Shown: positions 1-7,637 of the stretch, one piece after another
Numbering within the stretch: position 1 is the stretch's first letter
Layout: each line of letters starts with the position of its first letter
DNA from: an uncultured Lachnospiraceae bacterium
GTDB lineage: Bacteria > Bacillota > Clostridia > Lachnospirales > Lachnospiraceae
Direction: 5' to 3'
Length of the DNA: 18,055 bases
Assembly: GCA_910578795.1 (NCBI GenBank)
Contig: CAJTSD010000059.1
Location: forward strand, 1-18,055
Program-made: the position numbers and the translations under genes
The notes under the pieces: generated by a model
Seen by the model: the letters and a program-made list of their open reading frames with translations, nothing else
Database searches by the model: none
What the model was told of the DNA's origin: nothing

Positions 1-298
1 CTAAGTCCTATCAACAAAGATTTTTACCCATAGACACAAGATTTTTTACAGCCTCCCAACATATGGATGATTCCTCTCTTTTGGCAGACACAAACTATCT
101 TATCTTAAGTCTGTTTTTTGATAATTTTAACATGGTGGCAAAAATGTTGCAAGGACTATGTCGTCACCGGTCGTGTAAATTTACTGTAAGAAATTAATAG
201 GCAGTGTATCTTTATAACAGTTTCCTTTGTGTTATTTTGGTTCTTTCGGCATCATAACGGATCTGAGTTTTAATTCCCATGCATCTATAAAAACGGGC
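1..298. other. Left margin with no supported gene
   Basis: No open frame here has a convincing ribosome binding site or a recognisable product. The + strand has a short open run ending in a stop at 31-33, which could be the tail of a gene lying to the left but is too short to judge. The only structured signal is a leftward sigma-A-like promoter at 124-152, listed separately. The rest is AT-rich and shows nothing I can name. Confidence 0.5.
124..152 (-). promoter_or_regulatory. Sigma-A-like promoter firing leftward out of the window
   Basis: On the minus strand a TTGCAA -35 box (147-152) and a TAAAAT -10 box (124-129) are separated by 17 bp. Transcription would start near 117 and leave the window at base 1. 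The first 117 nt contain no convincing start codon with a Shine-Dalgarno, so this could be a leader or the start of an RNA gene. Confidence 0.5.
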
Positions 299-345
299 AA
301 AAAAACAGGGCAAAACTGGTCAATTTTCGCTCCAATTTTTGCCCT
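299..345 (-). terminator. Intrinsic terminator of the rlmD-type gene
   Basis: Read on the minus strand, AGGGCAAAA (337-345) pairs with TTTTGCCCT (307-315), extended inward by CCA/TGG pairing. A run of seven U follows after one spacer pair (A run at 299-305 of the plus strand). A second perfect hairpin, 9-bp arms at 347-355 and 360-368, lies between this and the stop codon but lacks a U tract. Confidence 0.8.
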
Positions 346-375
346 CAAACCACAACATCTTGTGGTTTTGACCGC

Positions 376-1806
376 CTATTTCTTCTCTTTTCCACAATAC
401 TGCATCTTTATTATTACCTCCACGTTCGCAGTCCACGGAAACTGGTCAACCGCTACCACCCGTTCCATCTCATACCCCCTATCCAACAGAGGTTCCAAAT
501 CCCGCACAAGGCTTGTCGGTTTGCAGCTTATGTACACCATCCTTTCCACGCCATAATCCATAATCTTCTGCAGCGCCTTTGGATGAATCCCGTCCCGTGG
601 CGGATCCAAAACGATAAAATCCGGCTTCACGGAAATCTCATCAATGACTTTAAGCACATCCCCTGCAATAAATGTGCAATTATCAAGTCCGTTCAATTCT
701 GCATTCTGACGCGCTGCTTCAACCGCTTCCTCCACAATTTCTACTCCAATCACATTCTTTGCCACAGGTGCCAACAGCTGTGCAATCGTTCCTGTTCCAC
801 TATACAAGTCAAACACGGTCTTATCCTGTTTCCCTTTTCCCGAAATGTCCCCCAGGAAATCGCGCGCCGTCTTATATAGCACTTCTGCACCCAACGTATT
901 TGTCTGAAAAAAAGAAAATGGGGAAATTTTAAAACGAAGACCTAAAAGTTCCTCATAAAAATAGTCCTGTCCATACAAAAGAACCGTTTCATCACTCTGT
1001 ACAACATCTGCAACAGAATCATTTTTTATATGAAGCACACCTGTTATTTTACCATCTAACGGCAATTTCAAAAGCATATCCACGAAAGGCATAAGATCTT
1101 GCTCCTCCTGGGTCGTTGTCACAAGCGCAATCAGCATCTCACCCGTTTTCTGCGCTTTTCTGACTAACAGATGCCTTAAATATCCTTCATGGCGTATTCT
1201 ATGAAAATAACTACTGTTTTTTTGTTTAAAATAGTCCAGTACACAAGAAAGCACTTTCCTATAGTCCCCATCTACAATACAACAATCCCTAACGGACACA
1301 ATATCATAAAAACTCCCCCGTTTATGCATCCCTAACGCAAGTGGTCCATCCTTATATTCATCCCCAAAGGAAAATTCCATTTTATTCCTATATTCCATCT
1401 GAGCAGGGCTTGGTTTTATGCCTTCAAAAATGCTATCAATATAAGCATCCAAATCACCGTCTTTTCTTTTTAATAACATCTGTTTTTCAAACATTGGACG
1501 TAACAGACGCAGCACTTGTATTTTCTTGACTTCAAGCTGTTTTTCATACGGAAGGTTCTGATAACTGCATCCGCCACAAGTTCCAAAATGCGGACATGGA
1601 CTTTCTGTTTCATCTTTTGCCCGTTCCAGTACTTCCAAAAGCAATCCTTCCGCTTTTCCTTTCCGTTTTTTATTTACCCTAAAGGATATTTTCTGCCCTG
1701 GCAACGTGTTTTTTACGACTACAATCTCATCTTCACAACGTACAATTCCCTTGTTCGGAAAATCGAGGCGTTCCACATATCCTTCATAAATCTGTCCCTT
1801 TTTCAT
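376..1806 (-). CDS. rlmD: 23S rRNA (uracil-5-)-methyltransferase, RlmD/RlmCD (RumA) family
   Basis: This 476-aa protein is an S-adenosylmethionine-dependent 5-methyluridine methyltransferase of 23S rRNA. A TRAM-like RNA-binding domain occupies about residues 1-60. Cysteines at 71, 77 and 80 in the C-x5-C-x2-C pattern, plus C175 or C176, are the expected [4Fe-4S] ligands. The QTN motif is near 301-303, the SAM-binding FDLYSGTGT at 332-340, DPPRDG at 401-406 and the catalytic cysteine at about 428 in YISCKPTS. The open frame begins 15 codons earlier, but ATG at 1806 has GGAGG seven bases upstream and begins MKKGQ, the normal family N-terminus, so I chose it. In Firmicutes one enzyme can modify both U747 and U1939, so the exact target (RlmC, RlmD or RlmCD) is open. 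A terminator separates it from the gene upstream, and I see no strong promoter of its own in the 95-bp gap. Confidence 0.93.
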   Translation of the reverse strand: MKKGQIYEGYVERLDFPNKGIVRCEDEIVVVKNTLPGQKISFRVNKKRKGKAEGLLLEVLERAKDETESPCPHFGTCGGCSYQNLPYEKQLEVKKIQVLRLLRPMFEKQMLLKRKDGDLDAYIDSIFEGIKPSPAQMEYRNKMEFSFGDEYKDGPLALGMHKRGSFYDIVSVRDCCIVDGDYRKVLSCVLDYFKQKNSSYFHRIRHEGYLRHLLVRKAQKTGEMLIALVTTTQEEQDLMPFVDMLLKLPLDGKITGVLHIKNDSVADVVQSDETVLLYGQDYFYEELLGLRFKISPFSFFQTNTLGAEVLYKTARDFLGDISGKGKQDKTVFDLYSGTGTIAQLLAPVAKNVIGVEIVEEAVEAARQNAELNGLDNCTFIAGDVLKVIDEISVKPDFIVLDPPRDGIHPKALQKIMDYGVERMVYISCKPTSLVRDLEPLLDRGYEMERVVAVDQFPWTANVEVIIKMQYCGKEKK

Positions 1807-1856
1807 AAATATCCTCCATTGAACCACAACTGGCACTGTGGTCACTTCCATAAACG

Positions 1857-1886
1857 AAAAACAGGGGTGCTTTTTATCAGCACCCC
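1857..1886 (-). terminator. Intrinsic terminator after the 110-aa membrane protein gene
   Basis: On the minus strand GGGGTGCT (1879-1886) pairs perfectly with AGCACCCC (1864-1871) around a 7-nt loop. Two bases later comes a run of five U (A run at 1857-1861). It lies 16 bp past the stop of the small membrane-protein gene and 51 bp ahead of the rlmD start. Confidence 0.8.
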
Positions 1887-1901
1887 CTACTGTCTGCCAA
1901 C

Positions 1902-2234
1902 TTATTTAACAGTTGTATAATCATTTTCCTTTTCGGTATCCTGCTCTGTTTCAGCCACGTCTTCCTCATCATCAAAGAAGTCATCCTCAAAGTCATCATC
2001 AAACTCATCATCGAAATCATCGAGATAATCAGGAGTCATATAACGGTATACTGCATATGCAATGCCCGCCACTGCTGCAATTGCACCAATAATCGCAAGC
2101 ACCCACAATAATGTATTCGCCTTCTTCTCATTTTCCGTTTTCAGCTCATTTTTTGCATAATACTTACTCAGGATATCACTGCTGACTAAATTTTTATCCT
2201 GCAAATATTCTACCAAATCATCCCACTTTTTCAT
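1902..2234 (-). CDS. Small single-pass membrane protein with highly acidic tail, unknown function
   Basis: The 110-aa product has three parts. Residues 1-40 are hydrophilic and probably helical (starting MKKWDDLVEYLQDKN). Residues 42-66 form one hydrophobic membrane segment rich in Ala, Ile and Val. The tail from 67 on is dominated by Asp and Glu with regularly placed Phe, from about 69 to 92. There is no cleavable signal peptide. The ATG at 2234 has AAAGGGG nine bases upstream. It lies 101 bp after pcrA in the same direction and ends in its own terminator. I recall similar short proteins from Lachnospiraceae genomes but know no function. The acidic stretch could bind cations or a basic protein partner, which is inference only. 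Confidence 0.8.
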   Translation of the reverse strand: MKKWDDLVEYLQDKNLVSSDILSKYYAKNELKTENEKKANTLLWVLAIIGAIAAVAGIAYAVYRYMTPDYLDDFDDEFDDDFEDDFFDDEEDVAETEQDTEKENDYTTVK

Positions 2235-2335
2235 TTCAAAAAGCCCCTTTCTGTTTTTATTTCATGCTCAGCAAAGATCCGTTGTATATATAATATCATT
2301 TTTTTTAAATTTTTACTACCTTTTTTCATTCAAAT

Positions 2336-4822
2336 TTATAAGATTTTTTTCAGCTTTGCAAATGCTGCATACATAATCTTATTTCCATACGCATCAAAAT
2401 TCACTGTCACCTTAAAATCCCTTGTGTCCTTTACGATATCAAGCACTGTACCTGCACCGTATTTTACATGTGTCACGCGGTCTCCCGCCGCGTATCCAAG
2501 CGCATCCTGCGACATTACAGGCACGCCCTTTGTCAGTCCCTCCAAAGACTTTGATATATAAGGCTTATTCACGGCAGGCGTTTCCTTTTTTCTTGCTACC
2601 GCTTTCGGCTTTGAAGCAACAATTTGCGCAAAGTTCTTTTTTATTGTTGTTTCAGACTGTCCGCTTCCTCTACTCAATTCATCCTGCGAAGAAGACTGTA
2701 TGTCAAATACCGTATCACTAAGCTTTGCGGCAGAAGGATTTTCCTGCTTTTTCAGATACGCAGCAGCCTCCAGCCAGTTATTCTGCCCTGATTGAAACGG
2801 CTTCGTTTTAAAAACACTTTTCTGATACGAATCCTCCTCATATTCATACGCGTCATCGCGACGTTTGATACCGCTTGGTTTATTATCCATAAGCTCTGTG
2901 GGAATCTCACTGACAAACCGGCTCACCCTGTTATACTGCGTCTGTCCCCGAATCATGCGTGACTTTGCATACGTCACAGTCAAATCGTCCTTGGCACGTG
3001 TAATCCCCACATAGGCAAGCCTACGCTCCTCTTCTACCTCAAACGGATCATCTGAAGTAATTGTCATATAGCTTGGGAAAACACCATCCTCAAGTCCCGA
3101 TAAATATACCTGCGAAAACTCCAGTCCCTTTGCACTGTGAACTGTCATCAAAAGCACCTTGTTGCCATCTTTATCCACGTTGTCAATATCAGCTATCAAA
3201 GCAACCTCTTCCAAAAATCCGGAGAGCGTCGCCTCCTCTCCATTTTTATCCTTGTCCAGCTCATAGCTTACCATCTTCGTAATCAGCTCATCAATATTTT
3301 CAATACGGTCTTTCGCGTCCTCCTCATCTGATGCCTCAAGCTCCTGCACATATCCAGTTGTTTCAATCACATCCGTTATTAAATCCTCAAGACTTTCCGT
3401 TGGAAGCTTTGTCCGAAACATCCGTATCATCAGCGCAAAGCTTTTCAGCTTCTCAGATGCCTTTCCCCTTCCAAAAGCAGGAATTTCTTCCACCTGTTCA
3501 AGCGCCTCAAAAAAACTAAGCCCCATATTATCTGCATACCTTTGAACTTTTGCAATACTTGCTGCGCCAATTCCGCGTCTTGGAACATTGATAATCCGTT
3601 TCACTGCCAAATCATCTTTTCCATTATCAATTGTCTTTAAATATGCAAGAATATCCTTAATTTCCTTTCTTGCATAAAAGTTTACCCCCCCGACAATATT
3701 ATAAGGAATATTCAGTGCGACAAAATTTTCTTCCAAAATACGCGACTGTGCATTGGTTCGGTAAAGCACGGCACAGTCGCGGTAATCGCTTAAAAGTTCC
3801 CGCTTTTTCTTTTTAATATCACCCGCTATGTATTCGCCTTCCTCATAGGCATTGTCAAATTCCCTGAAATGGATGCAGTTTCCGGTACCCTTATCCGTCC
3901 AAAGCGCCTTATCCTTGCGCTCTGTATTGTTTTTAATCACTGCATTGGCTGCGTCAAGAATATTCTGCGTGGAGCGGTAATTCTGTTCCAGCTTAATTAC
4001 CGCTGCCTCCGGATATGTTTCCTCAAAATCAAGAATATTCCGGATATTTGCTCCCCGAAACTTGTAAATAGACTGGTCGTCATCCCCCACCACACACAAA
4101 TTCCTGTTTTTGGCGGCAAGCAGCCGGATAAGCTCAAACTGTGCCAAATTCGTATCCTGATACTCATCCACCATAATATACCGAAACCTGTTTTGATAAT
4201 TTTCCAATACATCAGGACAGTTCTGAAAAAGCTCTACCGTCTTTACAATCAAATCATCAAAATCAAGGGCGTTATTTTTTTTCAAGGTAAGCTGATATTC
4301 CGCATATGCCGCAGAAATGCGCTTTTTAGAATAATCACCTAAAGCTGCCCGCTCAAATTCTGTCGTAGAAATCAGACTGTCTTTCGCATGGGATATCGCT
4401 CCTAAAATCGTTCGTTCCTTGAGCATTTTCGTGTCAATCTCAAGCTTTTTACAAATGTCTTTCATAACGCTCTTGGAGTCATCGGTATCATATATCGTGA
4501 AATTTTTATCAAACCCAATTCTGTCAATATATCTCCTTAAAATCCGCACGCACGTAGAATGGAACGTTGAAACCCACACCGCCTCGGAACCATGACCGAC
4601 AATCGCGTCAACCCTGTCACGCATTTCACCTGCCGCCTTGTTGGTAAACGTAATTGCCATAATATTCCACGGCAATACTCCCGCATCTCTTATCAGATAT
4701 GCAATGCGGTTTGTCAGCACACTTGTTTTCCCGCTGCCTGCACCTGCAAGAATTAACACAGGACCTTCCGTTGTAAAAACCCCCTTTTGCTGCTGTTCAT
4801 TTAATTTATCATAAAGTCCCAT
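2336..4822 (-). CDS. pcrA: ATP-dependent DNA helicase PcrA (UvrD/Rep family, SF1A)
   Basis: The 828-aa protein is a 3'-5' superfamily 1 helicase acting in nucleotide excision repair, replication restart and removal of RecA. Visible motifs in order are the Walker A AGAGSGKT (26-33), Ia AITFTNKAA, motif II VDEYQDTN (218-225), motif III GDDDQSIYKFRGA (246-258), motif IV LEQNYRST, motif V with TVHSAKGLEFSQVY, and motif VI EEERRLAYVGITRAK. The last 50 residues (GDRVTHVKYGAGTV...) form the Tudor-like C-terminal domain that binds RNA polymerase in PcrA. At 828 aa it is somewhat longer than B. subtilis PcrA (about 740 aa); the extra length is in the low-complexity linker before the Tudor domain. A leftward sigma-A promoter lies just upstream, and AAGGATAAGAAG precedes the ATG. 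Confidence 0.97.
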   Translation of the reverse strand: MGLYDKLNEQQQKGVFTTEGPVLILAGAGSGKTSVLTNRIAYLIRDAGVLPWNIMAITFTNKAAGEMRDRVDAIVGHGSEAVWVSTFHSTCVRILRRYIDRIGFDKNFTIYDTDDSKSVMKDICKKLEIDTKMLKERTILGAISHAKDSLISTTEFERAALGDYSKKRISAAYAEYQLTLKKNNALDFDDLIVKTVELFQNCPDVLENYQNRFRYIMVDEYQDTNLAQFELIRLLAAKNRNLCVVGDDDQSIYKFRGANIRNILDFEETYPEAAVIKLEQNYRSTQNILDAANAVIKNNTERKDKALWTDKGTGNCIHFREFDNAYEEGEYIAGDIKKKKRELLSDYRDCAVLYRTNAQSRILEENFVALNIPYNIVGGVNFYARKEIKDILAYLKTIDNGKDDLAVKRIINVPRRGIGAASIAKVQRYADNMGLSFFEALEQVEEIPAFGRGKASEKLKSFALMIRMFRTKLPTESLEDLITDVIETTGYVQELEASDEEDAKDRIENIDELITKMVSYELDKDKNGEEATLSGFLEEVALIADIDNVDKDGNKVLLMTVHSAKGLEFSQVYLSGLEDGVFPSYMTITSDDPFEVEEERRLAYVGITRAKDDLTVTYAKSRMIRGQTQYNRVSRFVSEIPTELMDNKPSGIKRRDDAYEYEEDSYQKSVFKTKPFQSGQNNWLEAAAYLKKQENPSAAKLSDTVFDIQSSSQDELSRGSGQSETTIKKNFAQIVASKPKAVARKKETPAVNKPYISKSLEGLTKGVPVMSQDALGYAAGDRVTHVKYGAGTVLDIVKDTRDFKVTVNFDAYGNKIMYAAFAKLKKIL

Positions 4823-4861
4823 TCTTCTTATCCTTTCTGCTGTTCCTTGAATCGTAACAAA

Positions 4862-4890
4862 ATTATACCATTTACCCCCTGCCGTTTCAA
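4862..4890 (-). promoter_or_regulatory. Sigma-A promoter of pcrA
   Basis: The minus strand carries TTGAAA (4885-4890) and a perfect TATAAT (4862-4867) with a 17-bp spacer. The start point would be near 4855, giving a leader of about 33 nt. It lies in the divergent gap between pcrA and the solute-binding lipoprotein gene. Confidence 0.8.
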
Positions 4891-4958
4891 TGCTTTTCCA
4901 ATCACCTTATCCCGTTTTTGCGCATATGATAATCAAAACAGTCATGAGAGGATATATT

Positions 4959-5990
4959 ATGAAAAACCGTAAAATACAATCCATCTTTTTCACCGCAATA
5001 CTCATCATCGCGCTTCTTGCCAGCGGCTGCAGCGGTAAAGAAGCTGCCGACAAATCCGGTCTTACAAAAGTAACCTTAAATGAAGTCGCGCATTCTATTT
5101 TTTACGCCCCCATGTATGTTGCCATTGAGGAAGGATATTTTGCCGATGAAGGCATTGACCTTGAGCTTGTGACAGGCTACGGCGCTGACAAGACAATGAC
5201 TGCACTCCTCACAGGGGAAGCAGACATTGGGTTTATGGGAAGTGAGGCCTCTATATACACCTATTTACAAGGCGCACAGGATTATGCGGTCAATTTTGCA
5301 CAGCTTACACAGCGTGCAGGCAATTTCCTTGTAAGCCGCACACCCATTGATAACTTTGAATGGGATGCAATAAAGGGAACTTATGTTCTAGGCGGCAGAA
5401 AAGGCGGTATGCCACAGATGGTATTTGAGTATATTCTGAAAATGAACCAAATTGATCCTGACAGCGATCTCACCATAGACACAAGCATCGACTTTGGTTC
5501 TACTGCTGCGGCATTTTCAGGCGCGAAGGAAGGTGATGCCGGATATGCTGACTTTACAGTGGAATTTGAGCCGCACGCGACCTCACTTGAAGCACAAGGA
5601 AAAGGCTATATTGTCGCATCACTCGGCGTAGACTCCGGATATGTACCTTATACTGCATTCAGCGCAAAGAAAACCTATCTTGAAAAAAATCCTGATACCA
5701 TTCTCGCTTTTACAAAAGCGCTGCAAAAGGGCATGGACTATGTATCAAACCACTCTGCCGATGAAATAGCATCTGTTATCCAACCACAGTTCCCTGAAAC
5801 GGAGCTTTCTACTATCACCACAATTATAAACCGCTATCAGTCACAGGATACCTGGAAAAATGATCTTGTATTTTCCGAGGACAGCTTCCTACTCCTTCAG
5901 AATATTCTGATGGAAGCCGGTGAGCTTGAAGACTATGTCCCCTACGAAACACTTGTCAACAATACCTTCTCCAATCAGGCAAAACCATAA
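4959..5990 (+). CDS. ABC transporter substrate-binding lipoprotein, NMT1/THI5-like (SsuA/ThiY type)
   Basis: The 343-aa product starts with a lipoprotein signal: a basic MKNRK, a hydrophobic core and LASGC with the lipidated cysteine at residue 24. The mature part opens with VTLNEVAHSIFYAPMYVA and a segment ending EGYFADEGIDLEL, the signature of the NMT1/THI5-like periplasmic-binding fold used for sulfonates, nitrate, taurine and pyrimidine thiamin precursors. The open frame extends 23 codons further upstream, but the ATG at 4959 follows GAGAGGA with a 6-base gap and gives the signal peptide its normal start. No permease or ATPase gene accompanies it: it diverges from pcrA and converges on the L,D-transpeptidase, so its transporter partners must be elsewhere. 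The ligand cannot be read from the sequence. Confidence 0.9.
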   Translation: MKNRKIQSIFFTAILIIALLASGCSGKEAADKSGLTKVTLNEVAHSIFYAPMYVAIEEGYFADEGIDLELVTGYGADKTMTALLTGEADIGFMGSEASIYTYLQGAQDYAVNFAQLTQRAGNFLVSRTPIDNFEWDAIKGTYVLGGRKGGMPQMVFEYILKMNQIDPDSDLTIDTSIDFGSTAAAFSGAKEGDAGYADFTVEFEPHATSLEAQGKGYIVASLGVDSGYVPYTAFSAKKTYLEKNPDTILAFTKALQKGMDYVSNHSADEIASVIQPQFPETELSTITTIINRYQSQDTWKNDLVFSEDSFLLLQNILMEAGELEDYVPYETLVNNTFSNQAKP

Positions 5991-6070
5991 AAAAGCGCTC
6001 TGATAACATTTTGCGCCGCCAAAGTAGGCAGATTTGCTTACTTTGGCGTGCACATCCTGCACAGAGCGCT
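5989..6070. terminator. Nested bidirectional terminator between convergent genes
   Basis: An outer 9-bp stem pairs AGCGCTCTG (5994-6002) with CAGAGCGCT (6062-6070). Inside it, CGCCAAAGTA (6017-6026) pairs with TACTTTGGCG (6039-6048); on the plus strand the stem continues by four more pairs to a GATT loop. The minus-strand RNA, from the L,D-transpeptidase side, ends in six U. The plus-strand RNA has only a weak U-rich ATTTATT. The fold lies wholly between the two stop codons apart from the edge bases. Confidence 0.8.
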
Positions 6071-6072
6071 AT

Positions 6073-6930
6073 TTATTCTACACAAATCAACATATCCTGT
6101 TCCACTCTGACGCCAAGAGTGTCTGTTCCGCACACATGGGCTACATAGCTTCCTGCGTGGTTTAAATCATAATTGCCTGTCATTCTCAGCTGATATGCGC
6201 CCAATTCACGCACTTCTCCCTGCGGCGTTCTTACTGCCAGCGCATTATAGATATCCAAAGCAGTCGCCCCTACCGGAAGGTACATCACGCCATCACCCCT
6301 CCCATTCATCAAGTGAAGCGCTGGTCTGAGTGTATTCCACGGGTTATTGATATCCGTATCCGTCGGATCCCATGTCTTATAGGCATGCTCCTCTGCCAGC
6401 TTAATTTCCTCAGGTCTTCCAAGCGGTCCCGGATTTTCCGCATCATCATACACCATGACCTCTGTACCCGCCTTACAGTTGTCATAAATCCACTTCGCGT
6501 CCGCACAGGTAAGACGCACACACCCAAGCGATGCAGCCTGACCCAGCAAATTGTACTGCTCCCATTCCATATCACCTGCATTCTTTGTATAATACGGAAT
6601 CGAATGGAACATAATCCCCCGATTGAACCGCACTGCATAATGACCATAGGAGCCGTCCACCATCAGCCTCCAGTCATAATAATTACTCGTCTTAAACACG
6701 CCAAGCGGTGTTTCGTGTCCTTCCCGTCCACAGGAACAGATAAATGCCCTGACAGGAACAACATCACCATTTTCCGTCTTCTCATACACCGTCACACAGT
6801 TTGCGGCACGGTTCACCATAATCACATAATCCTTTTTTTCCTCCTTGGCACTCACACAAAAATTACTGCCTGCGTCAAAAATGCCAATACATATACACAA
6901 GGTAATCACCAGTGTAAAAACTCTTTTCAT
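6073..6930 (-). CDS. Secreted L,D-transpeptidase (YkuD family)
   Basis: The 285-aa protein begins with a hydrophobic signal sequence (about 1-28) and a YkuD catalytic domain (about 34-163). Catalytic features are H109 in FHSIP and S134-x-G136-C137-x-R139 in the ASLGCVRL motif, C137 being the nucleophile. Such enzymes make 3-3 cross-links in peptidoglycan or attach proteins to it, outside the membrane. After a linker around 165-205, the last 75 or so residues look like a small beta-rich domain (segments such as YDLNHAGSYVAHVCGTD), possibly Ig-like and wall-binding. I cannot name its family. ATG at 6930 follows GGAGG with a 9-base gap. It has its own sigma-A promoter. Confidence 0.92.
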   Translation of the reverse strand: MKRVFTLVITLCICIGIFDAGSNFCVSAKEEKKDYVIMVNRAANCVTVYEKTENGDVVPVRAFICSCGREGHETPLGVFKTSNYYDWRLMVDGSYGHYAVRFNRGIMFHSIPYYTKNAGDMEWEQYNLLGQAASLGCVRLTCADAKWIYDNCKAGTEVMVYDDAENPGPLGRPEEIKLAEEHAYKTWDPTDTDINNPWNTLRPALHLMNGRGDGVMYLPVGATALDIYNALAVRTPQGEVRELGAYQLRMTGNYDLNHAGSYVAHVCGTDTLGVRVEQDMLICVE

Positions 6931-6968
6931 AATCCTATCCTCCGTTCAGTATTTACATAACAAGTTTA

Positions 6969-6997
6969 ATATTACACTATTCTCCATTTTTTGGCAA
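6969..6997 (-). promoter_or_regulatory. Sigma-A promoter of the L,D-transpeptidase gene
   Basis: On the minus strand TTGCCA (6992-6997) and TAATAT (6969-6974) are 17 bp apart, with the start point expected near 6962, about 32 nt ahead of the start codon. The -35 box lies immediately downstream of the 7000-7030 terminator, so the gene can be transcribed independently of the upstream unit. Confidence 0.65.
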
Positions 6998-6999
6998 GC

Positions 7000-7030
7000 A
7001 AAAAGGACCATTCCCCAATGGTCCTTTTTT
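7000..7030. terminator. Intrinsic terminator, T-rich on both strands
   Basis: AAAAGGACCATT (7001-7012) pairs perfectly with AATGGTCCTTTT (7017-7028) around a 4-base loop of C on the plus strand. A-runs and T-runs on both flanks allow termination in either direction. On the minus strand it would end the short 7095-7000 transcript and any read-through from the 134-aa gene. Confidence 0.85.
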
Positions 7031-7095
7031 GCTTTTCCCTTTTACAAATCATCAATTATTTGACTCCCCAGTCAAGATAACATAATCTCTTTGCA
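7000..7095 (-). ncRNA. Candidate small RNA or attenuated leader (about 95 nt)
   Basis: A leftward promoter at 7102-7130 predicts a start near 7095, and a strong intrinsic terminator ends at about 7000, so the pieces define a compact transcription unit without an open frame having a ribosome site. The RNA contains a hairpin at 7060-7075 (arms TTGACT/AGTCAA) and the terminator hairpin (arms of 12 bp). On the minus strand both have a GGGG tetraloop. I do not recognise it as a known riboswitch or sRNA class. It could be a free sRNA, or an attenuating leader of the L,D-transpeptidase gene that starts 70 nt beyond the terminator. Confidence 0.45.
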
Positions 7096-7101
7096 AGAAT
7101 T

Positions 7102-7130
7102 ATATTATCACATTTACATAATTTTGTAAA
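7102..7130 (-). promoter_or_regulatory. Sigma-A promoter of the short 7095-7000 transcript
   Basis: TTTACA (7125-7130) and TAATAT (7102-7107) are 17 bp apart on the minus strand. A perfect TATAAT overlaps at 7099-7104 with a longer spacer. It lies 48 bp beyond the stop of the 134-aa gene, before an intergenic stretch with no coding potential. Confidence 0.6.
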
Positions 7131-7177
7131 TAGTCTGACAATAACTTTTTTTATTTTTTTTCGCAAAATAATTCAAA

Positions 7178-7582
7178 CTATTCAAACAATGCAAATCCCA
7201 TGCCCCCCAGACGCTCCCGCAAGCCATTATGGAAGCCCATCATACCAATGGTATCCTTTAAATAAGACGCATATCCTGACGAACCCGCGTTATCGGCATC
7301 CTCCTGTGAAAATCTGCTATCAGAAACTGAACTCTCCTGCATGCTAAGCAACTCGGCAAAGTCACCCGTCGCCGTGCTTTTCGTTTTGGAAAGTTCTCCG
7401 TAATCCTTTACATATAAATCCTCTTCCGGTTTTTCCTGTCCGATTACAAGCGCCCGTCCGCGTTGGTTTCCCATATTTCTGCCAATTTTCTGAATGGCAT
7501 ATGTACTATATGGATTGCCATGTATGGACGATATCCTGTAATCACGAAGCGCCGAAAAACCCGCAATTGCTGATATTGACAT
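7178..7582 (-). CDS. Hypothetical protein, 134 aa, unknown
   Basis: I do not recognise this protein. It is soluble, has no signal peptide and no membrane segment. Its N-terminus (MSISAIAGFSALRDYRIS) is followed by a Gly/Asn/Arg-rich stretch around residues 33-43, a Ser/Thr- and Glu-rich middle likely to be disordered (about 55-95), and a Gly-rich, weakly hydrophobic C-terminus ending FALFE. Coding status is well supported by AAAGGAGG six bases ahead of the ATG, one of the strongest ribosome sites in the window. It follows the DUF1836 gene by 55 bp on the same strand and is probably cotranscribed with it, so the two may share a process. No terminator sits directly at its end; the next one is at 7000-7030. 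Confidence 0.75.
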   Translation of the reverse strand: MSISAIAGFSALRDYRISSIHGNPYSTYAIQKIGRNMGNQRGRALVIGQEKPEEDLYVKDYGELSKTKSTATGDFAELLSMQESSVSDSRFSQEDADNAGSSGYASYLKDTIGMMGFHNGLRERLGGMGFALFE

Positions 7583-7637
7583 AAAATTCCTCCTTTCCGA
7601 AAATTTTACCCTTCCTTTATCTTATATCGGCTATTTT

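Noticed and set aside
1..33. Tail of a rightward gene ending in a stop at 31-33
   Set aside because: Ten codons are far too few to support a coding call.
347..368. Hairpin of 9-bp arms after rlmD as its terminator
   Set aside because: It has no U tract; the 299-345 hairpin further downstream has seven U and is the better terminator.
227..556. 109-codon frame at the left end, rightward
   Set aside because: It crosses the rlmD terminator and runs antisense into rlmD with no supporting signals.
3869..4342. 157-codon frame antisense to pcrA
   Set aside because: Composition is that of an antisense shadow of a conserved helicase gene, with no Shine-Dalgarno.
6313..6960. 215-codon frame antisense to the L,D-transpeptidase gene
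   Set aside because: The opposite strand encodes a clear YkuD protein; this frame is rich in Ile/Arg/His with no domain or ribosome site.
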